Assembly (NCBI GenBank): GCA_016297495.1
Contig: JAEDGN010000019.1
Coordinates: 1-35,757, forward strand
Reading direction: 5' to 3'
Origin: Coprococcus sp.
Lineage (GTDB): Bacteria > Bacillota > Clostridia > Lachnospirales > Lachnospiraceae
Length of the DNA: 35,757 nt
Below, piece after piece: positions 1 through 8,514 of the stretch. The first letter of the stretch is position 1. Every line of letters begins with the position of its first letter. The position numbers were made by a program, and so were the translations under genes. A model generated the notes under the pieces. That model worked only from the letters and a program-made list of their open reading frames with translations. It was not told the DNA's origin and made no database searches.

Positions 1-154
1 CCCAACCTAAATCCATACATTCTGGTAAGACACAGATTTCAGCCCCCAAAGCAACAGCCTGCGCAACCAGTTCCTCTGCGTGCACCAGATTATGCATAGG
101 GTTATGAAATTTTACACCCATTTGAATCATGCCGATTTTTACTCTTTTGTTCAT
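1..154 (-). CDS. Carbon-nitrogen hydrolase (nitrilase superfamily), N-terminal fragment
   Basis: The first 51 residues of a gene that runs off the left edge are visible. The start is the ATG at 154-152, with a GGAGGT ribosome site at about 158-163. The protein opens MNKRVKIGMIQMGVKF, continues with an alternating helix (AEELVAQAVALGAEICVLPE) and reaches CMDLGW. This beta-strand, helix, beta-strand-PE pattern is the standard beginning of the nitrilase/amidase superfamily, where the Glu after LP is the first residue of the Glu-Lys-Cys triad. Lys and Cys lie outside the window, so the substrate (amide, nitrile, N-carbamoyl compound) cannot be named. The gene has its own promoter and is not in the operon of the esterase to its right. 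Confidence 0.75.
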   Translation of the reverse strand, partial: MNKRVKIGMIQMGVKFHNPMHNLVHAEELVAQAVALGAEICVLPECMDLGW

Positions 155-186
155 ATAACCTCCTATTTCAAGTCTGTTGTAAAAAT

Positions 187-215
187 ATCATAACAGCAAC
201 TATTGAAATTGTCTA
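187..215 (-). promoter_or_regulatory. Sigma-A type promoter for the nitrilase-family gene
   Basis: On the minus strand, TAGACA (210-215) and TATGAT (187-192) are separated by exactly 17 bp and lie 32 bp upstream of the start codon. Seen directly; promoter activity is inferred. Confidence 0.6.
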
Positions 216-269
216 CTGCCTACTGAAAAACAGGCATCTTATCATACGTATTCCTGATCAAAAGTATCT

Positions 270-1085
270 TTATAATCTTAATAACCATTGCTGTGCCAGT
301 CCTATCCAGCTCTGGCATTCTTTCTGGATACCATAACCGTCCGGGTAACTGGTTTCTTCATTGGCGAGAGCCAGGCCATGACCGCCTTCCGCATAAATAT
401 GCATTTCCACCGGAATATTGAATCGATGCAGTGCCTCAAAAAACAGCAGGGAATTCTCCACTGGCACTGTATCATCTGCAGCGGTATGCCATAAAAATGT
501 TTTTGGTGTGTCTGCTGAAACCTGCTTTTCGAGAGACATTTCCTCCCGAAGGTCTGTGCTGCTGTCCGGACCCAGAAGCTTTTCAAATGAGCCAGCATGA
601 GCATACGGCCCGGATGTAATTACCGGATAACTTAGCATGAGTCCATTTGGCCGGAGCACTTCGGATACCACTCCAAGTTTCTCTGCCAGAAAAGGCTTTT
701 TCCAGAACACAGCCAGGGATGCCGCCAGATGTCCACCGGCCGAGGAACCCTGCACAACAATCTTATTTGTATTGACATGCCATTTTTCCGCATTTTCTCT
801 CACCATCTTTATGGTCATTGCCAGCTGCAGAAGGGCTTCCGGATATCGTGCCGGAGCCACACTATACCGCAGTATCACCGCATGGCATCCCACAGCAAGA
901 AACTGCATGGCAATGGCTTCCGCTTCTCTGTCAGAAGTCAGCTCATAACCGCCGCCCGGGCAGATAATGATCGCCGGCCGGATACGATCCATCCCCGTTT
1001 CCGGAGAATTGTCCAATATGTATGTGTAGAGTGCCGCGCTGCTTTCAGAACCCGGCAGCTGAATTTTTATCTTTTCGTGTTTCAT
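270..1085 (-). CDS. Alpha/beta-hydrolase, acetyl/feruloyl esterase-like (BD-FAE type)
   Basis: A 271-residue cytosolic alpha/beta hydrolase with no signal peptide. The oxyanion-hole motif PGGGY is at about 43-47, the nucleophile elbow GSSAGG at 113-118 (Ser115), the Asp in TAADDTVP at about 205, and the His in GGHGLAL at 236, so the catalytic triad is complete. Length and motifs match the small esterases that remove acetyl or feruloyl groups from xylo-oligosaccharides in gut Firmicutes. An open frame continues eight codons upstream, but the ATG at 1085 is preferred because AAAGGAGGA precedes it directly. A xylulokinase and a sugar isomerase gene lie upstream on the same strand, which fits intracellular trimming of pentose oligomers. 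The substrate is inferred, not shown. Confidence 0.8.
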   Translation of the reverse strand: MKHEKIKIQLPGSESSAALYTYILDNSPETGMDRIRPAIIICPGGGYELTSDREAEAIAMQFLAVGCHAVILRYSVAPARYPEALLQLAMTIKMVRENAEKWHVNTNKIVVQGSSAGGHLAASLAVFWKKPFLAEKLGVVSEVLRPNGLMLSYPVITSGPYAHAGSFEKLLGPDSSTDLREEMSLEKQVSADTPKTFLWHTAADDTVPVENSLLFFEALHRFNIPVEMHIYAEGGHGLALANEETSYPDGYGIQKECQSWIGLAQQWLLRL

Positions 1086-1189
1086 CGATTGTCCTCCTTT
1101 ATTTGGCAAGCTTACTGCCCCGTATCTCCCGGAGGCAAAGCCACCCTTGCCAGAACTACTGCAGCAGCCACTTCAATTCAAACAATGTG

Positions 1190-1246
1190 GGATTGTATTC
1201 CATTTATTTTTATAATACCATAAAATGCGGATTATATTCCATTTAT
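1190..1246 (-). promoter_or_regulatory. Pair of 18-bp direct repeats upstream of the esterase gene
   Basis: Two copies of an 18-bp sequence (1190-1207 and 1229-1246; one mismatch, 39 bp apart) read ATAAATGGAATA(C/T)AATCC on the minus strand. A -10-like TATTAT lies between them. The layout fits a regulator binding two sites around the esterase promoter. The AraC-family protein encoded at 4431-5267 is a candidate, and related ATAAAATGG half-sites occur upstream of the isomerase gene. Confidence 0.45.
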
Positions 1247-1271
1247 ATATTTTCTAATTTGAAATCGATGC

Positions 1272-1314
1272 AAAAAGACAGCGTGAAAAGCATTAAGCCT
1301 AGTCACGCTGCCTT
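1272..1314 (-). terminator. Intrinsic terminator of the isomerase-xylulokinase operon
   Basis: On the minus strand a 10-bp stem (GGCAGCGTGA / TCACGCTGTC; arms 1303-1312 and 1277-1286) is followed by TTTTT. It lies 17 bp past the xylulokinase stop codon and separates that operon from the esterase gene. Confidence 0.75.
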
Positions 1315-1330
1315 TCCGTTTTAAAATATA

Positions 1331-2794
1331 TTAATACAAATTCTTAATTGCCGGATAGATGGCTCTGTACTGCTGATATTTTGATTCGTACTTCGCAGCC
1401 AGCTCCGGATCCGGTTCTACAGTATCTACCACTTTGACGATCTTAGCGGCAACCGTCTCCACATCCGGGTATTCTCCGCAGCCTACAGCCGCCAGCATGG
1501 CGCCGCCCAAGGCCGGTCCTTCCTCACTTTCGATGACCTCCACCTTCATATTCATAATATTGGCAATCATCTTTCGCCAAAGCGGACTCTTGGCCCCGCC
1601 GCCGCAGATCTTCGTTCGTTCCGGACAGATGCCAAGACTTCTGGCCACCTCCAGTGAATCCCTCAGACCAAATGCGACACCTTCCAGCACAGCCTGGGTC
1701 ATATCCTCCCTTGTGGTGTCCATGGACATGCCCATGAACATGGCTCTAACATCCGGGTCATTATGGGGTGAACGCTCACCCATGAGATATGGCAGGAAAA
1801 AGACATGATTCTCTCCCAGCTTCTCATCGGTTATGCCTTTCTGTTCAGCGGAATAATCCATGGTCTTAAGGATCTCCTCATTCCACCATTTATTACAGGA
1901 AGCAGCGCTGAGCATACAGCCCATCAGATGATAATGACCGTCTGCATGGGCAAATGAATGAAGGGCATAATTGCTGTCTGCCAGAAATTTATTACTGGAG
2001 ATGAAAATGGTCCCTGACGTTCCCAGTGAAATATTGCACATACCATCACCCACAGTTCCGGTTCCAACTGCTGCCGCCGCATTGTCCCCGGCACCGGCAA
2101 TGACTTTCACACTTTCCGGAAGCCCCAGTTCCCCGGCAATCTCCGGCCTTAATGTTCCAACAACCTCATAGCTCTCATGAAGCTTCGGCAGCTGGTCTTC
2201 GGTAATACCGCAGATGTTCATCATCTGCTCAGACCAGCACCTGTTTTTCACATCCATCAGAAGCATACCAGAAGCATCGGATACATCCGTGCAGAATGCC
2301 CCTGACAGACGGTAAGCCAGATAATCCTTCGGCAGCATGATCTTACTGATCCGGGCAAAGTTATCCGGTTCGTTAGCTTTCATCCAGAGCAGCTTCGGTG
2401 CCGTAAAGCCTGCAAAGGCAATGTTGGCCGTATACTCAGCGAGCTTCTCTTTGCCAATGACCTCATTGAGATAATCCGTTTCCTTACCGGTCCTTCCGTC
2501 ATTCCAGAGAATCGCCGGACGGATCACATTGTCATCGGCATCGAGAGCCACCAGACCATGCATCTGACCGCCGAAGCTGATACCGGCCACCTGATTCTTA
2601 TCACATTCCGCCGTCAGTTCCCGGATACCTGCCATGGTCTCTCTGAACCAGTCCTCCGGTTCCTGTTCCGACCATCCGGACTGAGGAAAATACAGGGAAT
2701 ATTCTCTGGACACGATTTTTTCAATACGGCCCTCGCTGTTCATCAGCAGAAGCTTCACAGCCGAGGTACCAAGATCTATACCTATATATAACAT
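1331..2794 (-). CDS. xylB: Xylulokinase (FGGY-family sugar kinase)
   Basis: A 487-residue FGGY carbohydrate kinase, usual length for xylulokinase. It starts YIGIDLGTSAVKLLLM (first phosphate loop), has GGQMHGLV and AILWNDGRT near residues 77-100 (xylulokinase signature), a second phosphate-binding stretch GAGDNAAAAVGTG, and the FGGY-C region GGGAKSPLWRKM near residue 400. It would phosphorylate D-xylulose to D-xylulose 5-phosphate for the pentose phosphate pathway. The start ATG at 2794 has GGGGGAG just upstream. Its gene begins 15 nt after the isomerase-family gene ends, so the two form an operon closed by the terminator at 1272-1314. Other pentuloses cannot be excluded as substrate because the partner isomerase is not a classical XylA. 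Confidence 0.85.
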   Translation of the reverse strand: MLYIGIDLGTSAVKLLLMNSEGRIEKIVSREYSLYFPQSGWSEQEPEDWFRETMAGIRELTAECDKNQVAGISFGGQMHGLVALDADDNVIRPAILWNDGRTGKETDYLNEVIGKEKLAEYTANIAFAGFTAPKLLWMKANEPDNFARISKIMLPKDYLAYRLSGAFCTDVSDASGMLLMDVKNRCWSEQMMNICGITEDQLPKLHESYEVVGTLRPEIAGELGLPESVKVIAGAGDNAAAAVGTGTVGDGMCNISLGTSGTIFISSNKFLADSNYALHSFAHADGHYHLMGCMLSAASCNKWWNEEILKTMDYSAEQKGITDEKLGENHVFFLPYLMGERSPHNDPDVRAMFMGMSMDTTREDMTQAVLEGVAFGLRDSLEVARSLGICPERTKICGGGAKSPLWRKMIANIMNMKVEVIESEEGPALGGAMLAAVGCGEYPDVETVAAKIVKVVDTVEPDPELAAKYESKYQQYRAIYPAIKNLY

Positions 2795-2809
2795 TTTCTC
2801 CCCCTGACA

Positions 2810-4297
2810 TTAACCCCACGGATTTTCCGTCGGATATCTCATACCTGCCGGCTGATTATATCCGATATTCTCTACCGGAACACCGATATATTTAAAGACT
2901 TCAAATAATGCTTTGCCATAATGTCCAAAAGCTACGGCGCCATGATGCGGGAATCCGCCCTCGATCAGTACATGGCGGTAGAAGCGTCCCATTTCAGGAA
3001 TGGCAAATACACCGATGGAACCAAAAGATCTGGATGCAACAGGCAGCACCTCGCCATGGGCGATATAGGCCCGCAGCTTGCTGTCAGCAGTACTCTGAAG
3101 ACGGAAGAAAGTGATGTCACCAGGCACAATATCCCCTTCCAGTGTTCCCTGAGTCACTTCCACCGGCAAAGATCTTGCCATGATCATCTGATATTTCATC
3201 TCGCAGAAGGACAGCTTTTTAGAAGATGTATTGCCGCAGTGGAAGCCCATGAAAGTCTCCTTCTGGGTATAACTGAATTTTCCTTTGATATCCTCCTCAT
3301 ACATATCCTTAGGCACGGAATTGTTGATATCCAGCAGAGTCACAATATCCTCGCTGACAACTGTTCCGATAAATTCACTTAAGGCGCCGTATATATCCAC
3401 TTCACAGGAAACCGGAATGCCCTGAGTTGCCAGACGGCTGTTGACATAGCAAGGCACAAAGCCGAACTGGGTCTGGAAAGCAGGCCAGCATTTTCCCGCA
3501 ATGGCCACATACTTACGGTAGCCTCTGTGTCCCTCGATCCAATCCTTCAGTGTCAGCTCATACTGGGCCAGCTTGCCAAGGATCTCCGGCTTCTTATTGC
3601 CAGTCCCCAACTCTTCCTCCATCTCCTTGACAATGGAAGGAATCCTTTCATCGCCGGCATGCTTATTGAAAGCTTCAAAAAGATCCAGCTCCGAATTTTC
3701 TTCGATCTCAACACCGATATTGTACAGCTGCTTGATTGGTGCATTGCAGGCCAGGAAGTTCAGCGGACGCGGACCAAAGCTGATGATCTTCAGATTGTTC
3801 AAACCGATAATCGCTCTGGCAATCGGTACAAATTCATGAATCATATCCGCACACTCTTCTGCGTCACCTACAGGGTATTCCGGTATGTAAGCCTTGATAT
3901 TGCGCAGCTGCAGATTGTAGCTGGCATTGAGCATACCACAGTAGGCATCGCCGCGGCCCTGCACAAGATTGCTTCCGCTTTCCTCTGCCGCAGCTACAAA
4001 CATCTTTGGTCCGTCAAAATGTTTAGCCAGCAGGGTTTCTGCAATCTCAGGGCCAAAATTACCAAGATATACACAGAGAGCATTACAGCCTGCCGCCTTA
4101 ATATCCTCCAGCGCCTGCACCATGTGGATCTCACTTTCCACGATGCAGACAGGACACTCATAAATATGATCTGAGCCATATTTTTCTGTATAAGCTTTGA
4201 TCAGATTCTTTCTTCTGTTCACAGAAAGGCTTTCAGGGAAACAGTCGCGGCTGACTGCCACAATACCGATTTTAACCTCCGGCATATTATTCATCAT
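2810..4297 (-). CDS. L-fucose/L-arabinose isomerase family protein
   Basis: A 495-residue protein of the fucose/arabinose isomerase superfamily. Metal-ligand candidates follow the family order: Glu in CEVDIYGALS (about 300), Asp in TLLDINNS (about 325), and His in GGFPHHGAVAFGH near the C-terminus. This N-terminal AIVAVSRDC-like Rossmann half and catalytic C-terminal half are typical of FucI/AraA relatives that interconvert an aldose and a ketose using Mn2+. Sequence does not reveal the true sugar. Transcription with a xylulokinase-type kinase suggests the product is a pentulose. The start ATG at 4297 follows GGAGG at a 6-nt spacing. It is the first gene of a two-gene operon and lies downstream of the AraC-type regulator. 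Confidence 0.75.
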   Translation of the reverse strand: MMNNMPEVKIGIVAVSRDCFPESLSVNRRKNLIKAYTEKYGSDHIYECPVCIVESEIHMVQALEDIKAAGCNALCVYLGNFGPEIAETLLAKHFDGPKMFVAAAEESGSNLVQGRGDAYCGMLNASYNLQLRNIKAYIPEYPVGDAEECADMIHEFVPIARAIIGLNNLKIISFGPRPLNFLACNAPIKQLYNIGVEIEENSELDLFEAFNKHAGDERIPSIVKEMEEELGTGNKKPEILGKLAQYELTLKDWIEGHRGYRKYVAIAGKCWPAFQTQFGFVPCYVNSRLATQGIPVSCEVDIYGALSEFIGTVVSEDIVTLLDINNSVPKDMYEEDIKGKFSYTQKETFMGFHCGNTSSKKLSFCEMKYQMIMARSLPVEVTQGTLEGDIVPGDITFFRLQSTADSKLRAYIAHGEVLPVASRSFGSIGVFAIPEMGRFYRHVLIEGGFPHHGAVAFGHYGKALFEVFKYIGVPVENIGYNQPAGMRYPTENPWG

Positions 4298-4382
4298 ATT
4301 TTACCTCCTCCGGCGCTCTTTTCCGACAAATCCTTCAATATCTGCCGCCAGCGCCTAATAATCCGTCATTCAATTTGCAATA

Positions 4383-4434
4383 CCATTTTATCAACTTTTT
4401 CATCATAATATCACCATATATTTGGCCATTTTAT
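4383..4434 (-). promoter_or_regulatory. Paired ATAAAATGG half-sites upstream of the isomerase operon
   Basis: The motif ATAAAATGG (minus strand) occurs at 4383-4391 and 4426-4434, 43 bp apart, in the 133-bp gap between the araC-type gene and the isomerase gene. The esterase upstream region carries the same core, ATAAATGG, in a similarly spaced pair. This suggests a shared operator; binding is inferred only. Confidence 0.35.
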
Positions 4435-5267
4435 ATTAAATTCTTATCCTTTTCTTTTTTTCTGAACTCACTCGGCAAAAGCCCGTATCTGGCCTTGAAT
4501 TCCTTCGTCAGCGCATTACTGTTCGGGAATCCGCTGCGCATGGCTATCTCCCCTATGGTCATATCCGAATTCATCAGATCAATATAGGCATGCTCCAGCC
4601 GGATCTGATTCAGATAGGTCTTATATTTTGTCTGGGCATATTTCTGAAACATTCTGGAAAGATAAGTCGGTGAATAGCCGAAAACTTCCGCCACACTCTC
4701 CAGCGACAGATCTTTCATATAATTCTCCTTCATATAGGAAGTGACAGCCGAAAGCCGGAACAGCCCTCTGCTACGCTGCAGTTCCTCCCGGTTTACCTCT
4801 GTCTTTCTGTATTTCGTCACCAGGAGATAGATCAGCATGTAAAAATCGCTCTGTACCTTCAGCTCATAGCCCAGAGTTTTCTCCTGATAAGTCTCATACA
4901 TATCCCTGATCAAAGCCATAACTTTCTCATCCTGCAGCTTTGCGCTGTGAGAAAAATAGATAAATTTGTCATCCGTATAATAATTGGCAAAGGTAGTCAG
5001 CGGCATCTGCAGGACAATCGTATGATTCGGCTCCGGTGACGCAATTGAATGGATCTCATGGGAATTCACCAGCATAAATTCTCCCGGTTTCAAAGGATAA
5101 GCCCTGTCATTAATGTAAAAGCATAAGCTTCCCTCAAAAAGGGCGAAAATCTCTATGGAACGATGCCAGTGCTTTTCCCTGTAATAATGTCCATCCCGCC
5201 CCTCAAACTCAAAAATCTTAAAAGAAAGATCGTTATTAGGTGTAATCAGCTCATGGGAAAAATTCAT
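4431..5267 (-). CDS. AraC-family regulator with N-terminal cupin sensor domain
   Basis: A 278-residue regulator. The N-terminal half is an AraC-type cupin (HYYREKHWHRSIEIFALFEGSL, then LKPGEFMLVNSHEIHS), the usual sugar-sensing fold. The C-terminal half, from about residue 170, holds two helix-turn-helix motifs: LSLESVAEVFGYSPTYLSRMFQ and MTIGEIAMRSGFPNSNALTKEF, ending in YGLLPSEFR. It most likely activates the adjacent isomerase-xylulokinase operon, and perhaps the esterase, in response to a pentose. The start at 5267 has GGAGAG upstream, and the gene follows the acetyltransferase gene with only 3 nt between them, so both are made from one transcript. Confidence 0.85.
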   Translation of the reverse strand: MNFSHELITPNNDLSFKIFEFEGRDGHYYREKHWHRSIEIFALFEGSLCFYINDRAYPLKPGEFMLVNSHEIHSIASPEPNHTIVLQMPLTTFANYYTDDKFIYFSHSAKLQDEKVMALIRDMYETYQEKTLGYELKVQSDFYMLIYLLVTKYRKTEVNREELQRSRGLFRLSAVTSYMKENYMKDLSLESVAEVFGYSPTYLSRMFQKYAQTKYKTYLNQIRLEHAYIDLMNSDMTIGEIAMRSGFPNSNALTKEFKARYGLLPSEFRKKEKDKNLI

Positions 5268-5270
5268 AAA

Positions 5271-5825
5271 TCACTCTCCGCATTGATATATCATTTGTAT
5301 CTCATCACAATAAACATTGTTCTTTAATTTGTAGGCGCCCGGTATGACACCTGTTCTTCTAAAACCCAGCCTCTCATAAACATGTATAGCCCTTGGATTA
5401 TCGGCAAAAACACCCAGTTCTACCTGTTCAAAGCCTGCATTTCGTGCAATCTGAAGCGCTTCTTTAACCAGTATCGACCCCAATCCCAGATTGAAGAATT
5501 TCTCTTTAAGGGCAATCCCCAGCTCTCCCCGGTGTCTTATTTTCATCCAGCTGCCGAGCTGATTCACGCCCACATTACCGGCCAGCTCTCCTTCAACGAA
5601 AGCTGCCAGCATAAAGCTCGTTTCATCCTCGATGAGCCTCTGAATATATTCCCTTTCCTGTTCCACACTGATACAGATCTCCTCCGGGTAGCGCAGCATA
5701 TAATGGGTCTCCTCAGAAGTCTGCCGCATATATTCAAGCAGTGCCGCAGCATCAGCGGCTTCCGGACTTTTTAAAATCACTTTCTGACCGGTTCTTAAAA
5801 TAATTTCTTCCGGTTCTATATACAT
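5271..5825 (-). CDS. GNAT-family N-acetyltransferase
   Basis: A 184-residue GNAT protein of the RimJ/RimL-like type. Motif A is visible as LGIALKEKFFNLGLGSILVKEAL (acetyl-CoA pyrophosphate loop, the G-L-G-S stretch), followed by ARNAGFEQVELGVFADNPRAIHVYERLGFRRTG, the motif B signature NxxAixxYexlGF. The acceptor (protein N-terminus, amine or metabolite) cannot be told from sequence. GAGGGGG precedes the ATG at 5825. It is the first gene before the araC-type regulator, with its own promoter at 5901-5929, and diverges from the M3 peptidase gene. Confidence 0.85.
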   Translation of the reverse strand: MYIEPEEIILRTGQKVILKSPEAADAAALLEYMRQTSEETHYMLRYPEEICISVEQEREYIQRLIEDETSFMLAAFVEGELAGNVGVNQLGSWMKIRHRGELGIALKEKFFNLGLGSILVKEALQIARNAGFEQVELGVFADNPRAIHVYERLGFRRTGVIPGAYKLKNNVYCDEIQMIYQCGE

Positions 5826-5900
5826 TTTTCTCCCCCTCTTTCACTTTGATCTTCCGTGTGATCATTCTTCTATCATCTGAAACTATCTGTTGTTATCATG

Positions 5901-5929
5901 ATTATAGCATCAACTGAATAACTGAACAA
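5901..5929 (-). promoter_or_regulatory. Promoter for the acetyltransferase-araC pair
   Basis: On the minus strand a consensus TATAAT (5901-5906) lies 17 bp from TTGTTC (5924-5929). It is in the divergent intergenic region, 75 bp upstream of the acetyltransferase start. Confidence 0.55.
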
Positions 5930-5952
5930 CCATCTCCCATCTGATATAAAGC

Positions 5953-5981
5953 TGTCAGTTCTGATGATTCTGTGGTACAAT
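5953..5981 (+). promoter_or_regulatory. Extended -10 promoter for the M3 peptidase gene
   Basis: TGTCAG (5953-5958), a 17-bp spacer, and TACAAT (5976-5981) preceded by TGG (extended -10). The peptidase start codon is 32 bp downstream, with a GGGGGG-rich ribosome site between. Confidence 0.55.
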
Positions 5982-6013
5982 ACAAGCAGACTATACTATT
6001 TGGGGGGAATTTA

Positions 6014-7705
6014 ATGATGAAACAATACAAATTTTCACAGCTGCCCTATGAAGCGAATGATTATGGCAGCCTTCAGGAAAAGATAAACACCTGCACAGAC
6101 CAAGTTAGACAGGCTGCATCTGCCGATGAGATTTTTGATATTATCTCCCGGTATGATGACATGATGCAGGATGCCGTCCTTGCGGCCGAAATGGCCTATA
6201 TCCGCAGCACACTGGACTGCACAGACCAGTTCTATGCAGAGGCTGCTCAGAAGGAGGCCGTTGGATTTGCGTCCTTACTTACATCGCCTTATTATGAAGC
6301 CCTGCTGCACAGCCCGTTCCTTCCTCAACTGGAGGAACATTTCGGTCCGGAATTCCGTCCCCGTCTGGAAAAGGAATTCCGTATTCATGCAGCCGGTCAG
6401 GAATTTATGGCCCGCGAACAGGAACTGGTGAATCAGTTCCAGCAAAAGAAAGCCATGCTGCAAATCGATTTCCGGGGTTCCAAACACTCAGAAGGTGAAC
6501 TGTATGTTTTCTTCGATGATCCGGACCGCCAGATCCGTCTGGAATCGAGAAAAGCGCTTGCTCAGACTGTCCTTGCCCAGAAGGACGATTTTGCCGCCAT
6601 ATTGCTGGAGCTCATCTCTCTGCGCGATCAGATTGCAAAGGCCAACGGATTTGACAATTATCTGGAATATGCCAATGCCACCTACGACCGCAGGGTCTAT
6701 GGCGAAGCAGAGATGACTGCCTTCTGTGAGCAGGTCAAAAAAGATCTTGTACCTCTGCTTCAAATCTTACAGGAAGAACAGAGACAAACCCTTGGCGTAG
6801 ATAAGATGATGGTCTACGACCTCGGTGTACGCTTTGCAGACGGCAATGCCAGACCTGCAGGCGATGCCGCCTATCTGACGGAAGCCTCCAAAGCCATGTA
6901 TGATGCCCTGTCGCCTGCCTTCGGCGAATTCTTCCGGGGCATGGTGGAAACTGAAAGTCTGGATGTGGCTGCTTCCCCTAACAAGGTGGCCGGCATGGGC
7001 TTCTGCACCGGTATTATGAAGAAGGATTATTATCCTTTCGTTTTCGGCAACTGCAATGGCACTCAGACAGATGTGGCCGTCTTCACCCATGAAATCGGTC
7101 ATTCCTGGCAGGCACAGCTGACTTCACAGCATGTACAGACATCCATTCTGGCCGATATGGCACTGGATGCCGTGGAGATTCCATCCAAGACCATGGAGCT
7201 GTTCACCTATCCATATGCAGAAAACTTCTTTGGCAGGGATGCGGATAAATTCCGTCAGGGCCATTTCCGCTCCGCATTGCAGGAAATCGCCTCCTACTGT
7301 TCCATCCACGAGTTAAATACATGGATCTATACCCATCCGGGTGCATCCTTTGAGGAACTGACAGCCGCACAGATCCTTATCGAACAGGCCTACAATCCGA
7401 ATCTGGACTATGGAGAACTGGACACTTACCACCAGCAGGGAGCTGATCTGATGCGCAGCATGGCCGTCTATATGTTCCCGAGATATGTCATCAGCTACTC
7501 ATTATCTGAAATGTGCGCCATGGATCTTTTCGCCAGAATGCAGCATGACCCTGCAGGCGCATGGGAAGCCTATGAGAAGCTTTGTGCCTCCGGTGGCAGC
7601 CGCAGTTACCCGGACACCCTGGCCCAGGCAGGACTGGAACCGGCCTATGCAGAAGGCAGCGTGAAAAAAGTCGTTGAATTTGCAAAAGAATATTTGAAGC
7701 TGTAA
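6014..7705 (+). CDS. M3-family oligoendopeptidase (PepF-like)
   Basis: A 563-residue zinc metallopeptidase of family M3. The HEXXH zinc motif appears as HEIGH at 359-363, and the third-ligand helix follows at ADMALDAVEIPSKTMEL, where the downstream Glu is the expected ligand. The N-terminal helical half (LPYEANDYGSLQEKINT...) matches oligoendopeptidases, and there is no signal peptide, so it acts on short peptides in the cytosol. The start is the ATG at 6014, eight bases after a G-run ribosome site; an in-frame extension of 14 codons lies over the promoter and is rejected. An ATG follows immediately, so the start could be 6017. It is a single-gene unit ended by the terminator at 7708-7760. 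Confidence 0.9.
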   Translation: MMKQYKFSQLPYEANDYGSLQEKINTCTDQVRQAASADEIFDIISRYDDMMQDAVLAAEMAYIRSTLDCTDQFYAEAAQKEAVGFASLLTSPYYEALLHSPFLPQLEEHFGPEFRPRLEKEFRIHAAGQEFMAREQELVNQFQQKKAMLQIDFRGSKHSEGELYVFFDDPDRQIRLESRKALAQTVLAQKDDFAAILLELISLRDQIAKANGFDNYLEYANATYDRRVYGEAEMTAFCEQVKKDLVPLLQILQEEQRQTLGVDKMMVYDLGVRFADGNARPAGDAAYLTEASKAMYDALSPAFGEFFRGMVETESLDVAASPNKVAGMGFCTGIMKKDYYPFVFGNCNGTQTDVAVFTHEIGHSWQAQLTSQHVQTSILADMALDAVEIPSKTMELFTYPYAENFFGRDADKFRQGHFRSALQEIASYCSIHELNTWIYTHPGASFEELTAAQILIEQAYNPNLDYGELDTYHQQGADLMRSMAVYMFPRYVISYSLSEMCAMDLFARMQHDPAGAWEAYEKLCASGGSRSYPDTLAQAGLEPAYAEGSVKKVVEFAKEYLKL

Positions 7706-7707
7706 AT

Positions 7708-7760
7708 AAAGAAGGTGCTGTTCCGGATAAAATCTTTCTATCTGGAACAACACCTTCTTT
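7708..7760. terminator. Bidirectional terminator between convergent genes
   Basis: A 22-bp inverted repeat (arms 7708-7729 and 7739-7760, two non-identical pairs) starts AAAGAAGGTG and ends CACCTTCTTT. It gives A-flank/T-flank hairpins in both directions, and serves the peptidase gene on plus and the lyxose-isomerase-like gene on minus. Confidence 0.85.
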
Positions 7761-7766
7761 ACATGA

Positions 7767-8447
7767 TTATTTCGCTTTCGGATATTCGTTGCAGAGAAGA
7801 CGGTACGGCGCCTCATCCTCTTCAATTTCAGGGAAACGTCCAATGGGCTCATAAAAACGGTTATCGTTTTCGTCATCATTGCACATGGATACTTCTCCCA
7901 GAAGCACATCGCCGGTCCCCGGTTCCACATGAAAATCATGGTACATATACGGATAAATGGTGATGCTTTCTCCCGGTGTCAGCCGCACCTTCGTACCAGC
8001 CGGAACAGTATATTCATGTCCGTCGCAGTGAACCGTAACATCTGTATCCGCGAATGCCTCATCTTCCGTTGAATTGTATACAGTAATCAGCACATTGCCG
8101 CCGCCGCGATTGATGATGTCTTCCATCTTGTTCCAATGAAAATGCATGGGTGCCATCTGGCCTTCTTTCACCAACAGCAGCTTTTCCGCATAGGTCTTTG
8201 AATACTTATCCATTTTCAGATTGCCGTTGCGGATAGTAATCAGTGAAAATCCTATCTCATCGAATCTGTCCAGCCCGTAATCTGTAATATCCCATCCCAG
8301 CATATTGTCACGGATCTCGTCATATTCGGTACCTTTACTGTACCATTCCTCCGGCGTCCACTTACAGAATGGCGGAAGCTCAAAACCATGGACCCGGATC
8401 AGTTCTTCCATATGTCTGATTTCTGTATTAATCTTTGATCTCTTCAT
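7767..8447 (-). CDS. D-lyxose isomerase-like cupin protein
   Basis: A 226-residue cupin-fold protein of the D-lyxose/D-mannose ketol-isomerase family. The metal-binding cupin motif is APMHFHWNKMEDIINRGGG (His, His, Glu about 110-125), and the second motif is PYMYHDFHVEPG (His about 180). The family converts D-lyxose to D-xylulose or D-mannose to D-fructose with Mn2+. D-xylulose is the substrate of the xylulokinase nearby, which suggests a pentose route shared with that operon. The ATG at 8447 is chosen because AAGGAGG lies just upstream; ten codons of open frame precede it without a site. Transcribed alone. Confidence 0.75.
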   Translation of the reverse strand: MKRSKINTEIRHMEELIRVHGFELPPFCKWTPEEWYSKGTEYDEIRDNMLGWDITDYGLDRFDEIGFSLITIRNGNLKMDKYSKTYAEKLLLVKEGQMAPMHFHWNKMEDIINRGGGNVLITVYNSTEDEAFADTDVTVHCDGHEYTVPAGTKVRLTPGESITIYPYMYHDFHVEPGTGDVLLGEVSMCNDDENDNRFYEPIGRFPEIEEDEAPYRLLCNEYPKAK

Positions 8448-8514
8448 TATGATCTCCTCCTTACTCAATTCTATCACAAATGAAGTAATTTAGCAGAAAT
8501 ACTTGTCTCAGGAA

